From Ilyonectria destructans (taxonomy: Eukaryota > Ascomycota > Sordariomycetes > Hypocreales > Nectriaceae): a stretch of DNA of 64,000 nucleotides. The notes under the pieces were generated by a model. It was given only the letters and a program-made list of their open reading frames with translations. It was not told the origin of the DNA and ran no database searches. The stretch spans positions 124,001 through 188,000 of the forward strand of contig JAHEWK010000029.1 in the NCBI GenBank assembly GCA_020740775.1. The letters are read 5' to 3'. The first letter of the stretch is position 1; each line of letters starts with the position of its first letter. Below, in pieces: positions 45,037 to 54,057 of this stretch. The translations under genes were made by a program, and so were the position numbers.

Positions 45037-45048
45037 TACTTTCAAGAT
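45037..45048 (+). other. Self-complementary primer-binding site
   Basis: TACTTTCAAGAT directly follows the 5' LTR and has no tRNA-like TGG start; its complement is at 44975-44986 in the LTR. Confidence 0.75.
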
Positions 45049-45209
45049 CACTTCAGAAATCTGCTGAAGTCCAGAAGTCAACGACTCATCCCGAGTCCAG
45101 AAGTCAAAAAGTCAGCCGAAGCACCCGAAGCACCCAAAGCACCCGAAGCACCCGAAGCACCCGGAGTTAAGAAGTTAGAAGCACCAGAAGCCACAAGCGA
45201 AGAAGAATA

Positions 45210-46529
45210 ATGGACCACTCAGACGGCATGACTCAGGGGGAAACCACTAGCCAGTCGGCTAGCGTACTCGAGCAACTCTTGAGCGAAGTCAGGCTTATGC
45301 GGTCCGAGAATATGGCCCTAAGAGAGGCAAATGAGGAAACGAAATTGAAGCTGTTAGCACTGGAAACGTCCATCCAGTCTATACAGCCCACACCAGCGCC
45401 CACGCTGGCGCCAGAAGACAATAAGACAACCGCTGTTCCTGTCACTCCCAACACTACTACCAACCCTTCTATCACCGCCGATCCCGCCAATACGGTTATC
45501 ACTTACAGTCCTCACCCGACCAAGCGCCCCAAGCTGCGAGATGTCCCGAAGTACAGTGGTGACAAGTCCCAGTGGCGTAGCTGGAAGTTGGAGACCGAAG
45601 GGAAGCTACGAGTCGACGGCGAAGCCCTCGGAGACGCAGAGGGCCACTTTATGTATGTCTTTATGAGCCTGGAAGGCAAGGCTAAAGACAATGTGACCAC
45701 CTTTGTGGAGATGCAAATTGAGAAGAGGACGTTTAATGTGGCTGAACTGCTCAACCGCCTTGAACTGTTGTACGGAGAGAAGGATCGTAAACAGAGAGCT
45801 ACTCGCAACCTGCACTCGATTAAGCAAGGAGAAAACGAACCCTTTACTTCGTTCTACCCTCGTTTCGAGAAAGAGATCGCCAACGCCAATGCCGAATATT
45901 GGCCAGATGACAGCAAGATTTCTTACCTCCAGGAGGCACTAAACGACAGAATGAAGGCCGCTCTTATAGGCTCTGATTCCGTCGCGATTAGCACCTACGT
46001 TGGGCTGGCAAAGAGGTGCGACTCGCTTAGCAGCCAGATGGAACTGTTAGGCCAGTGGAAGAAACCTCGCGGCAACACGAGGGGCTTGGACAACCACGGT
46101 AGTCAGAGCAGCCAGAGATCTCAGCAACAGCATGTCCAGCAGGCTGAGGTCAGAAGAGAGGACATGATGGAATGGGAGCCAACCCCACAAGCATCCACTC
46201 AAGTAAACGCTGGGCGCACCCGCGGCGGCAAGAACACGAATGGCTACCAGTCCAGGCGACCAGAGGATCAGGCTTTGCTCGGTAAGCGTGCCAAGTGGGT
46301 CGATCAGGATGAAATGGATGCACGCTACCGCGAAGGACGTTGTCTCCGTTGCGGAAGAGATAACTGCAGAATCGAACGCTGTCCATTAGCCGCACCTATT
46401 CGGCCCGGGAGCGTAACCAGACGCACTCAAGTCAACGCCGCAGCCCCCTCGCGCCCCTCGGTTACCAACGCCGCGATCGTTGAAGAAGGCGAAGATGCCA
46501 CTCTCCAGAGCGACGGAGATTCAGACTAG
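45210..46529 (+). CDS. gypsy-1 gag
   Basis: 439 residues. N-terminal coiled coil (VLEQLLSEVRLMRSENMALRE), a Thr/Pro linker, then the retrotransposon gag domain (VPKYSGDKSQWRSWKLETEG to YPRFEKEIANANAEYW). A basic, Gln-rich stretch precedes the C-terminal knuckle CLRCGRDNCRIERCP, in which the usual His is replaced by Cys. It ends at TAG 46527, with pol continuing in the same frame after it. Forms the particle that packages the element RNA. Confidence 0.92.
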   Translation: MDHSDGMTQGETTSQSASVLEQLLSEVRLMRSENMALREANEETKLKLLALETSIQSIQPTPAPTLAPEDNKTTAVPVTPNTTTNPSITADPANTVITYSPHPTKRPKLRDVPKYSGDKSQWRSWKLETEGKLRVDGEALGDAEGHFMYVFMSLEGKAKDNVTTFVEMQIEKRTFNVAELLNRLELLYGEKDRKQRATRNLHSIKQGENEPFTSFYPRFEKEIANANAEYWPDDSKISYLQEALNDRMKAALIGSDSVAISTYVGLAKRCDSLSSQMELLGQWKKPRGNTRGLDNHGSQSSQRSQQQHVQQAEVRREDMMEWEPTPQASTQVNAGRTRGGKNTNGYQSRRPEDQALLGKRAKWVDQDEMDARYREGRCLRCGRDNCRIERCPLAAPIRPGSVTRRTQVNAAAPSRPSVTNAAIVEEGEDATLQSDGDSD

Positions 46530-49500
46530 GAACACGCGGCGGCTGTGAGAGAATGGGAGACAACCGGTAAAAAGAGAATGGATGGAGATCCATTCATAGC
46601 AGACGTTAGGGTGAATGGAACGGACTTCGTACCATCCCTCGTCGACTATGGTTGCCTCTGCTACGGCGCGGTTAGCAAACGGACCTTCCAATCTCTTCAG
46701 CTGCCACATATACCTGTTCAACCTCGCATCCTCGAGAATGCAGCAGGAGACGGCAAGGAGGTTAAGATCGACAAGATCACTTACTTATCGATCGACCTAG
46801 ACGGACACCAACAGCGCCGTGTATTTATGTACGTCATTGACGACCTTAACTGGGATATGATTCTAGGCAAACGATGGATGGAAGATCAAGATGTTCACAT
46901 TCATGCGAAGGAAGGATACTTGGAGATCGGAACCAGTGGAGCTCAAGTACAAGACCGACAACGCTATCGGCCCCCTCGACTAGAGGTCTCGAAGGTGATG
47001 GCCGCTGCCTTTCTAGGCGACGTGCGCCGCAACAGACGTACAGGCGGCGTTGGAGTTTATGCCGTCACGATGGCGGACATCGACAAAGCCTTGAGACCGA
47101 AACCAAAGATCGACCCAGTGGAGAAGTTGCCACCACACTACCACAAGTGGTTACAAGCCTTCTCTCGACAACTGGCCAACCAGTTACCTCCCCACAGGCC
47201 AGGCGTTGACCTGAAGATCGAAGTCCTACGAGACGAACACGGCCGCGAGAAACCCCTACCCTGGGGTCCGCTTTATGGCATGTCTCGCGAAGAGCTATTG
47301 GTACTGCGGAAGACACTTACAGAGCTTCTCGACAAGGAGTTTATCAGAGTTAGCAGTTCACCCGCGGCGGCACCGGTTCTCATGGTGAAAAAGCCTGGTG
47401 GAGGCGTTCGCTTTTGTGTGGATTACCGAGGACTGAACAACATCACCAAGAAGGACCGCTATCCGCTGCCCTTACTCAACGAAACGCTACGCACTGTGGC
47501 AAAGGCAAAGTGGTTCACGAAGCTAGATGTTATAGCAGCATTCCACAAGATCAGGGTCGCCCCCGGAGACGAAGAAAAGACGGCCTTCAGAACACGCTAC
47601 GGATCTTTTGAATGGCTGGTAGTCCCATTTGGACTGACAGGTGCACCCGCAGCCTTTCAACGGTATATCAACAGCGTGCTCCAAGACTACCTAGACGATT
47701 TCGTGTCAGCATACATCGACGACGTGTTGATCTTCTCTTCTGGAAGCATTCAAGACCACCGCGACAAAGTCGGCAGGGTCCTCCAACGCCTAATGGATGC
47801 TGGGCTACAGCTAGACATCAGCAAGAGCGAATTCGAAGTCAAGACGGTGAAATATCTCGGGTTCATTATCGAGGCGGAGAACGGGATCCGAGTCGATCCT
47901 GAGAAGGTCAAGGCTGTCAAGGAATGGACTACGCCAACGAACGTAAAAGCCGTTAGAGCCTTTATCGGTTTCGCGAACTTCTATAGGATTTTCATGCCTG
48001 AGTTCTCAGAGATAGCAGAGCCGCTGATACGGCTAACGAAAAAGGACGTACCCTTCCGTTGGGACGACCTATGCGAAGAAGCCTTTGAGAAGCTTAAGGA
48101 CCTGTTGATCACGGCCCCTATTCTAGCTCATTTCCACCCGGAGAGAGAGACTATCGTGGAGGCAGATTCTTCAGGATTTGTCACTGGGGGTGTCCTCTCC
48201 CAGCGAGACGACGAAGACGGACTATTACGGCCTGTCGCCTATTTCTCGAAGAAACACTCGCCAGCAGAGGTCAACTACGCTATTCACGACAAGGAACTGC
48301 TTGCTATTGTAAGGTGTCTGGAGCAATGGGAACCAGAGCTGCGAGCTGTGAAGAATTTCAGGATCCTCACGGACCATCAGAATCTGAAATACTTCTATTC
48401 GGAGAGAAGATTAACGGAAAGACAAGTACGATGGTCGGAGTTCTTATCCAGGTTCCATTTCACACTCGAATGGAGACCCGGAAAGAAGGCTGGACTGCCA
48501 GACGCGCTCTCTCGACGAGACCAAGATATGCCAGCCGACTACTCGGACGAGCGGCTCAAGGCACGCATTATGAGGCTCTTTCAGGACGACCATCTTAGAA
48601 GGGTACGCATCTCGACAGTTTCCACCAACACTGAGGGCGCCCTGGAGTTTGATTTCGAAAAGGATATCAGGCTATTCGAGGACCAGGAATTGCAGCAACT
48701 TTGGGACGCCGCACGCCGAGAGGACAAGCTCTACCAGGAACTCACGAAGCTAGTAGCGAATGGAGAGAAGAACTTACCGACACAGTTGCAAAAGGAGAAG
48801 GTTGTGAGTATCTCAGAATGCTCACTGGATGACAAAGGTCTCCTATGCTTCCGGAATCGTGTCTGGATACCCAACTCTGAGCCGCTGCGCACGAAGATTA
48901 TTCAAGCAACACACGACTCCCACATTACCGGGCACCCGGGGAGAGACCTTACGTACTCTATTCTGTCGAGACGCTTCTTTTGGCCGGGCGCAGCTAGCGA
49001 AGTACGCCAATTCGTGCGTAACTGTGAGGTCTGCGGAAGGAACACCATTTGGAGAGACACGAAGAGAGGGCTCCTGAAGCCATTACCCATTCCGCAACGA
49101 ATATGGAGCGAGGTCACTATCGACTTCATTACGGACCTCCCACCATCGGGACGGGATGGCGCGACGAACTGCATGGTAGTCACAGACCGGCTTACCAAAG
49201 GCGTCGAACTCGAAGGCATGAGCGATATCTCCTCGGAAGCGGTTGCTAAGAGACTCTTCGAACGGCACTACCCGGTCCATGGTATTCCAACAGCCATAAC
49301 CAGTGACCGTGGGCCCCAGTTTGTCAGCGACATGTGGAAGCACTTCTGCAAACTGCTGCAGATCGAGCAGCGGCTATCGACGGCGTACCACCCACAGACG
49401 GATGGAGCGACGGAGCGAATGAACCAAGAGGTTGAGAAGATCCTACGAATATGGACAAACTATCTCCAAGAGAATTGGCTAGACCTGCTACCAATAGCCA

Positions 49501-50219
49501 TGGCAACAATCAACGAGAGGGACGCGGCCTCTACCGGCCTAAGCCCGTTCTTCTTCATGCACGGCTACCACAACGAGCCAATTCAGCTAGTCGAGGATCG
49601 AAGAGCAGAAGATGCGAGGGAGGGCGAGGTTATGGCAGAAGACTTCATCCAGAGACTTCAGGACGCCACAGAGTTTGCGCAAGCTGCAATAGCTATGGCC
49701 CAAGAGATACAGCAAGCCCAAGCCAACAGGCACAGAACTGCCTCGCCCCGCTACAAGCCTGGAGACTGGGTATACCTTAATCTGAAGAACGTCAAGACGT
49801 CACGGCCTTGTAAGAAGCTGGACTGGCTACATGCAAAATACCAAGTGGTCGAGGAGATTAACCCACACGCCTACAAGTTAGACGTGCCCGGACGCATACA
49901 CCCAGTATTCCATGTGGATTTGCTCCGGCCCGTCCCTGACGACCCGCTACCATCACAGCAGGTCGATCACGAGAGCGCCCCACCAGTGCTGGTGGACGGT
50001 CAAGAGATGTACCTCGTTGAACGCATCCTCGATGAAAAGAAGGAAGGCACGCACAAGAAGGTGCTCGTGAAGTGGGTGGACTATTCGAGACCCACGTGGG
50101 AGCATCTCAGTGCTGTACGGCATACGGATGCATGGAAACAATGGACAAAGCGGAAGAAGAAGAGAGTCAACTTCGAAAATCATCGTGAGATACACGCCAA
50201 CTCTGGAGGAGGGGGGTAA
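46530..50219 (+). CDS. gypsy-1 pol: protease, reverse transcriptase, RNase H, integrase, chromodomain
   Basis: About 1,229 codons in frame with gag beyond a single UAG; the first ATG in the frame is at 46578, so expression by readthrough is likely. The protease signature reads VDYGCLCYG where DSG or DTG is expected, so the catalytic motif is altered. Reverse transcriptase has FCVDYRGLNNITKKDRYPLP and SAYIDDVLIFS; RNase H has EADSSGFVTGG and IHDKELLAI. Integrase has the HHCC finger (HDSHITGHPGRD...CEVCGR) and the DDE triad in IDFITDLPPSG, SDRGPQFVSD and HPQTDGATERMNQ. A C-terminal chromodomain (KVLVKWVDYSRPTWEHL) may target insertion to heterochromatin. No other defects. The gene ends in a purine run (about 50204-50216) that doubles as polypurine tract. 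Confidence 0.95.
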   Translation, partial: EHAAAVREWETTGKKRMDGDPFIADVRVNGTDFVPSLVDYGCLCYGAVSKRTFQSLQLPHIPVQPRILENAAGDGKEVKIDKITYLSIDLDGHQQRRVFMYVIDDLNWDMILGKRWMEDQDVHIHAKEGYLEIGTSGAQVQDRQRYRPPRLEVSKVMAAAFLGDVRRNRRTGGVGVYAVTMADIDKALRPKPKIDPVEKLPPHYHKWLQAFSRQLANQLPPHRPGVDLKIEVLRDEHGREKPLPWGPLYGMSREELLVLRKTLTELLDKEFIRVSSSPAAAPVLMVKKPGGGVRFCVDYRGLNNITKKDRYPLPLLNETLRTVAKAKWFTKLDVIAAFHKIRVAPGDEEKTAFRTRYGSFEWLVVPFGLTGAPAAFQRYINSVLQDYLDDFVSAYIDDVLIFSSGSIQDHRDKVGRVLQRLMDAGLQLDISKSEFEVKTVKYLGFIIEAENGIRVDPEKVKAVKEWTTPTNVKAVRAFIGFANFYRIFMPEFSEIAEPLIRLTKKDVPFRWDDLCEEAFEKLKDLLITAPILAHFHPERETIVEADSSGFVTGGVLSQRDDEDGLLRPVAYFSKKHSPAEVNYAIHDKELLAIVRCLEQWEPELRAVKNFRILTDHQNLKYFYSERRLTERQVRWSEFLSRFHFTLEWRPGKKAGLPDALSRRDQDMPADYSDERLKARIMRLFQDDHLRRVRISTVSTNTEGALEFDFEKDIRLFEDQELQQLWDAARREDKLYQELTKLVANGEKNLPTQLQKEKVVSISECSLDDKGLLCFRNRVWIPNSEPLRTKIIQATHDSHITGHPGRDLTYSILSRRFFWPGAASEVRQFVRNCEVCGRNTIWRDTKRGLLKPLPIPQRIWSEVTIDFITDLPPSGRDGATNCMVVTDRLTKGVELEGMSDISSEAVAKRLFERHYPVHGIPTAITSDRGPQFVSDMWKHFCKLLQIEQRLSTAYHPQTDGATERMNQEVEKILRIWTNYLQENWLDLLPIAMATINERDAASTGLSPFFFMHGYHNEPIQLVEDRRAEDAREGEVMAEDFIQRLQDATEFAQAAIAMAQEIQQAQANRHRTASPRYKPGDWVYLNLKNVKTSRPCKKLDWLHAKYQVVEEINPHAYKLDVPGRIHPVFHVDLLRPVPDDPLPSQQVDHESAPPVLVDGQEMYLVERILDEKKEGTHKKVLVKWVDYSRPTWEHLSAVRHTDAWKQWTKRKKKRVNFENHREIHANSGGGG

Positions 50220-50435
50220 TGTAACGGGTCAGGCCCACTTGGCTGGCGGCTCTGCCGCCAAGCCCGAATTCTTCTCCACAGCGCCATCGAGTTGATTCTC
50301 GAATCTTCTATATTAAAGAAGATATAACGCGTCTTCACGCACCCAGTTTGTATTTAGATTCTTTCCTTTCTTCATCTTGAAAGTAAACAGCATAGGGACT
50401 AGTTAGTTGAATCAACTCACTAGAGGCCTTTCACA
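50220..50435 (+). repeat. gypsy-1 3' LTR
   Basis: Identical to the 5' LTR. It begins at the last base overlap after the pol stop TAA and follows the GGAGGAGGGGGG polypurine tract. Confidence 0.93.
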
Positions 50436-51135
50436 GGTTTGATGATATCTTCTACCCCGCTGTCCGTCAAGTTTATGATGTTGATCGGCTCCAGCACCTG
50501 CCGGCAAGTTATCTCACGCATTAGCTACCTGCCGTGCTCCCCAGGTGGAGGATCGCCTGCTTGAGACTCCTAGTTATCGAACCCAACTAAGGATGTCCTA
50601 TTTCCTGCCACCGCAAGGCTTGCAACAACTGTGGGACCATATTCTCGCAGCGGTACGCCAACCAGGATTGCAAGACTTTCGCGATCCAGAGCTCTTCATG
50701 GAGGCAAAAGGCACCAAACTTCTGTTCAAATATCCTGATGCACCATCCGATCTGCTTGCAATCACGGAAAACTTTGACTCCAAATTACACCATGTTCTTG
50801 AGTTCTCCCACATATGCAGCGATCGGTTCTATATCGATGTGGGCAAAGAGGCCTGCCCACCGCACAGCGGCGCAGTAATTAGCACGAGACAGCAATGTTT
50901 CGTCACACGAAGCTCAGACCTACCTCTGGCGACGCTGCTGCATCTGCCGTCACATCCAAATAACAACACCACTAGATACAGTATAAAACAGGGATTCAAG
51001 TTATTGCTTTTACGTTACAGTAAGGGAAATCCATCATAAAATCTTTTCCATAATCCAGCTCTCTCCAGCGGATAATTGAACTCTTCCAGTATGGACTTGT
51101 ACAGTTTATTGTTACCAAGGGTCGCTTGTCATGTG

Positions 51136-53351
51136 TCAAACTATGCCAAAATGGCCCTGTGGACGAGTACATGTAATGAAGTTGTTGTGCTTGTTTGACA
51201 AATGTTTCACAAAGACGATTCCGCGAGCGAATTGTTTTACACAAAAAGGACAAGAATACAAGCCTTCTGAATCTTTAAATTCAGAAAGCTTCGGGTGTTT
51301 TTCTCCGGATTTTGAGCGTTCTACTAGTTTAGCAAGAACTTGCTCAGGGACAAGATACGGTGCCACGCCAAATCGAGGTCCAATCGCTCGAAATGATGCC
51401 TGTGAGGTCTGTGGCGTAGTTGTTTGTGCTTCGATGTTCGGAACGCCCAGTTCGGCCGCTCTAAAGCTCGGCATGTGAAAACCCCTAGGCGGCACGTGCT
51501 CCCAGGCTGGGCTGTTTACCGCAAGAGAAGCTTCGCTGGGACTTGGATGTGGGGGCATTGCAGGAGGTAGTGTTTGTTTGAGATAATCACCGATCGATGG
51601 TAATCGGTTGTCAATTTGTCGTGCCCATAATGTGGACGAGGCCGTGATGGGGCCAGGACCGACAAGCACACACTCCGGGGTACGGAGCCTAGGCAATATA
51701 GGTGGCAGTTGGCACGGCGCACTTTCCAAATTTGAGGTGTACGCGAAATGCTCCTCGCAAAGCATTGGGTAACTGGCGCCTTGAGGTTGGGTAATGCTAG
51801 GTGGCCAATGAAATGTTGATGCTTGCATCACTTGCTCTCGTACTGGACTGTTCATAGGGTTGATAGGTGGTATAGGACTTGGCACAAGCATTCCAAATTG
51901 GCCACCTATCGCCGGCGGCATGTTTTGGGGTGTCGCTGCTTGAGGATTGAGCGTGACATGCGCAGACTCGGGATTCGGAGCTAAGATTCGGAAATTATTG
52001 CCGTGCGAACGATGATCCTCGACGTTGACAAGCTCCTCTGTGCTTGAACTGCTTATCGATATGACGTCAATAAGCTCCCTTGTGCTCGAACTGCTTATTG
52101 ATATGACATCGTCCCATGCCTCAGGCTGATGGTTGCTCGATGTTATGAGACCTAATCCAGCGTCTTGCTTCGCCTCATTTACATCTTGCGATATAGGATT
52201 TTTCTCATTGACGGGGATTGGTATCCTGAGTGGCCAGGTTGGTGCTTCAGTTTCTTTGGAGGGGGGTTATGACTGCTGTAAGCGAGTGCAGAACTCGAGG
52301 AAGGGATCTGTCGGCTCAATTGCTCTGTACATCCGGACATTGGTCTGTTAGCAAATATCTTAGGCAGTGTGTTGAAGTTCTCTGAAGAAGACACACCTAA
52401 CAGAATATTGAAATCGGTCGCAGTGTCCTCAGACGTTGTTTCAGCGCGCTTTCGAAGGAAGTCCCGTACAGAATTGCACTGTCGTACGAGCGAGGAGTCG
52501 GAACCTTGAACATCAAACGGCCGGAGATCTTCAGCACCCACCCACCCAACAAGGCCCCTGTTTGGAAACTCCAAGCCGTCCAAGTACATAACAGGGAACT
52601 GACGCTTCGCCACTAGAGGTCCGTCATCTTCGTATCCATCTTGCCACACCAAGTCGTTGACGCTTTGATTATAGACATAGCATGCAGGCACATTATCTAT
52701 GAGCCCCAGGATTTCAACTGCGTCTGGTACGCCAACGTTGTCGAGATGTCCAAGAGGGAGGAGAAGCACGGGACAGCGGTCCGTCGAACCTTTCCGATAG
52801 GCCAGGTAGAATTCACCGGGGATTGGTTCTGTGATCACTTCAACATCTGTGACCTGCTGGTTGCTACCGTCAGTCGGTAGGGCCTTGCCAGCTCGGCCCT
52901 GGCTTTCTTGAGTCTTCCGCGTTGGTGCTTTATAGACCGAGGTCGGGATAAGGTCTCCCTGGGGTTCATTGTCCACCATATCCGCAGTTGGGTGTTTATG
53001 TCCCTTCTGAAGCGCCTCCAAAGCTGCAATATTGTTTTTCTCAGCCAGAATCTTGTCGCAATTCAACACCTTGACGCCGAGATGCTTGATAGCCACTGAG
53101 GGCTTTCGCGACATTCGGCCGTGCTGTTTGCCACCAAGATGCTTCGCAGCACCCTTGATAGGGTGGTTTTTAAAGTTAAGGTCATGCTTGTCACATCGAA
53201 CGATATACCACGAACCGTCTCCAGCCGGAAATTGTACTATGATGTGCTTAATTGTTGCACGACCATCCTGAAAGACGTCTTCGAAGCTGATGGACCTCTT
53301 TGCGGTTCCAGTAAACGGTTTACTGCCAAGCCAACGGCGTTTCCCTTCGTT
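51136..53351 (-). pseudogene. Copy 2 of the CxxH-finger/PWWP-like/C2H2 family
   Basis: Read leftward from 53351, where a TAA directly precedes the frame and no ATG is available, so the 5' end (including the coiled coil of copy 1) is missing or in an unrecognised exon. Order: ISFEDVFQDGRATIKHIIVQF; the finger RCDKHDLNFKNHP...AAKHLGGKQHG; VAIKHLGVKVLNCDKILAEKNN; the PWWP-like segment with GEFYLAYRKG, RQFPVMYLDGLEFP and GWVGAEDLRPF. Near 52262-52268 a C-run marks a likely one-base shift; the new frame carries two SUMO-interacting-like repeats (52027-52115), a Pro-rich region and the C-terminal C2H2 finger YSCPFCVKQF...VKHLSNKH (ending TAG/TAA near 51136). Homology to copy 1 is clear throughout. 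It would be one base and a start codon away from a full protein. Confidence 0.65.
52027..52115 (-). repeat. 45-bp tandem duplication encoding DVISISSSST repeats
   Basis: Two adjacent units encode DDVISISSSSTRELI and DVISISSSSTEELVN. The VISI core with Ser/acidic flank fits the SUMO-interacting motif consensus. Confidence 0.7.
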
Positions 53352-53354
53352 TAG

Positions 53355-54057
53355 GGAGTGCCAGGCACTGACCGGTTTCTGCTTGTGCTATATTGTTAGT
53401 CGAAGATCCAGGTCGGCAACGGGCACAGGATAATCACTAGGTTGACGTAGATGACGGAGTCCTCTTCAAAGTCTTCGCTCTGAGGCCTTCCTACCAAGGT
53501 CTGCACCTGCTTGCATCGGCGCAAAGGGACGGTGATTGGCATATTGCCAAATCAAGACGCACTGTACAATTAATGTGGGGCTTGTCATGCAGTGGAGTAT
53601 GCAGCATCTGGTTAGGGTAAAAGAATTGAAGCGGCGCGTTTGGCGGAGGATGGTGTGAGACGCTGTTGGCATCGGGACAAAGCGGGTGACAGTGTTGTTC
53701 ACGGAGTAGGTGACTGAACTAGACAGGTATGGTCAGCTTCCTTAATATTACTTTGCTCAAAACCCGACAGTCTGGTTTATCACATCATTCGCTGGCAGGG
53801 GGCCACTAGGGAAATTGTGCGTCACCAGGAATGCCAGGGTCAGAGTACAGGTTCGTCAAACGGGTTAGGTCCCCCCTGAATGAATTTGTTAACCCAATGC
53901 GAATGCAGGTGGTCGAGGTTGCGCTACTGTATTGAAGATACCCAGAAAGCGTTCACATCAGACATCCCAGTAATAAATAAATACATAATTTTGGTCTATT
54001 CTTATCTATTCTTAACCATACCCCAATATTGTTATGCATTGTTAAGCTTAAGCATAA
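53355..54057. other. Spacer between copy 2 and hAT-D
   Basis: No gene seen. Holds the candidate left end of hAT-D, CAGGGGGCCACTAGGG at 53796, and AT-rich DNA at 53970-54060. Confidence 0.35.

Larger units (their letters stand above)
44821..50435 (+). mobile_element. gypsy-1, complete chromovirus-type LTR retrotransposon
   Basis: 5615 bp. Two 216-bp LTRs (44821-45036 and 50220-50435) that I read as identical base for base. The target duplication GGTTT lies at 44816-44820 and 50436-50440. Identical LTRs mean a very recent insertion. Gag and pol are full length. Order protease-RT-RNase H-integrase-chromodomain places it among the Ty3/gypsy chromoviruses. Confidence 0.96.
43763..51039 (+). pseudogene. 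Large uncharacterised protein gene, decayed and split by gypsy-1
   Basis: Left part 43763-44820 and right part 50436-51039. Coding moves through three frames before 44000: FVDDQQDPTVLH, then RWRYGEWADGTQEQFIDQHWG, then NISADGTFMILGQEGDDPGIVG. It continues across TGA 44176 and TAG 44599 (PQ*HQN) to PHFIFAKIEGADFITFHLFFP and EQLS*WF at 44812. Removing gypsy-1 and one GGTTT joins WF directly to DDIFYPAVRQVYDVDRLQHLPASY. A further TAG and a frame change follow, then SYRTQLRMSYFLPPQGLQQLW and FYIDVGKEACPP. The 3' end is missing. The TAG codons fit CAG changed to TAG. I recall a long repeated ascomycete protein family with this pattern, of unknown function; the recall is not certain. Confidence 0.6.
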
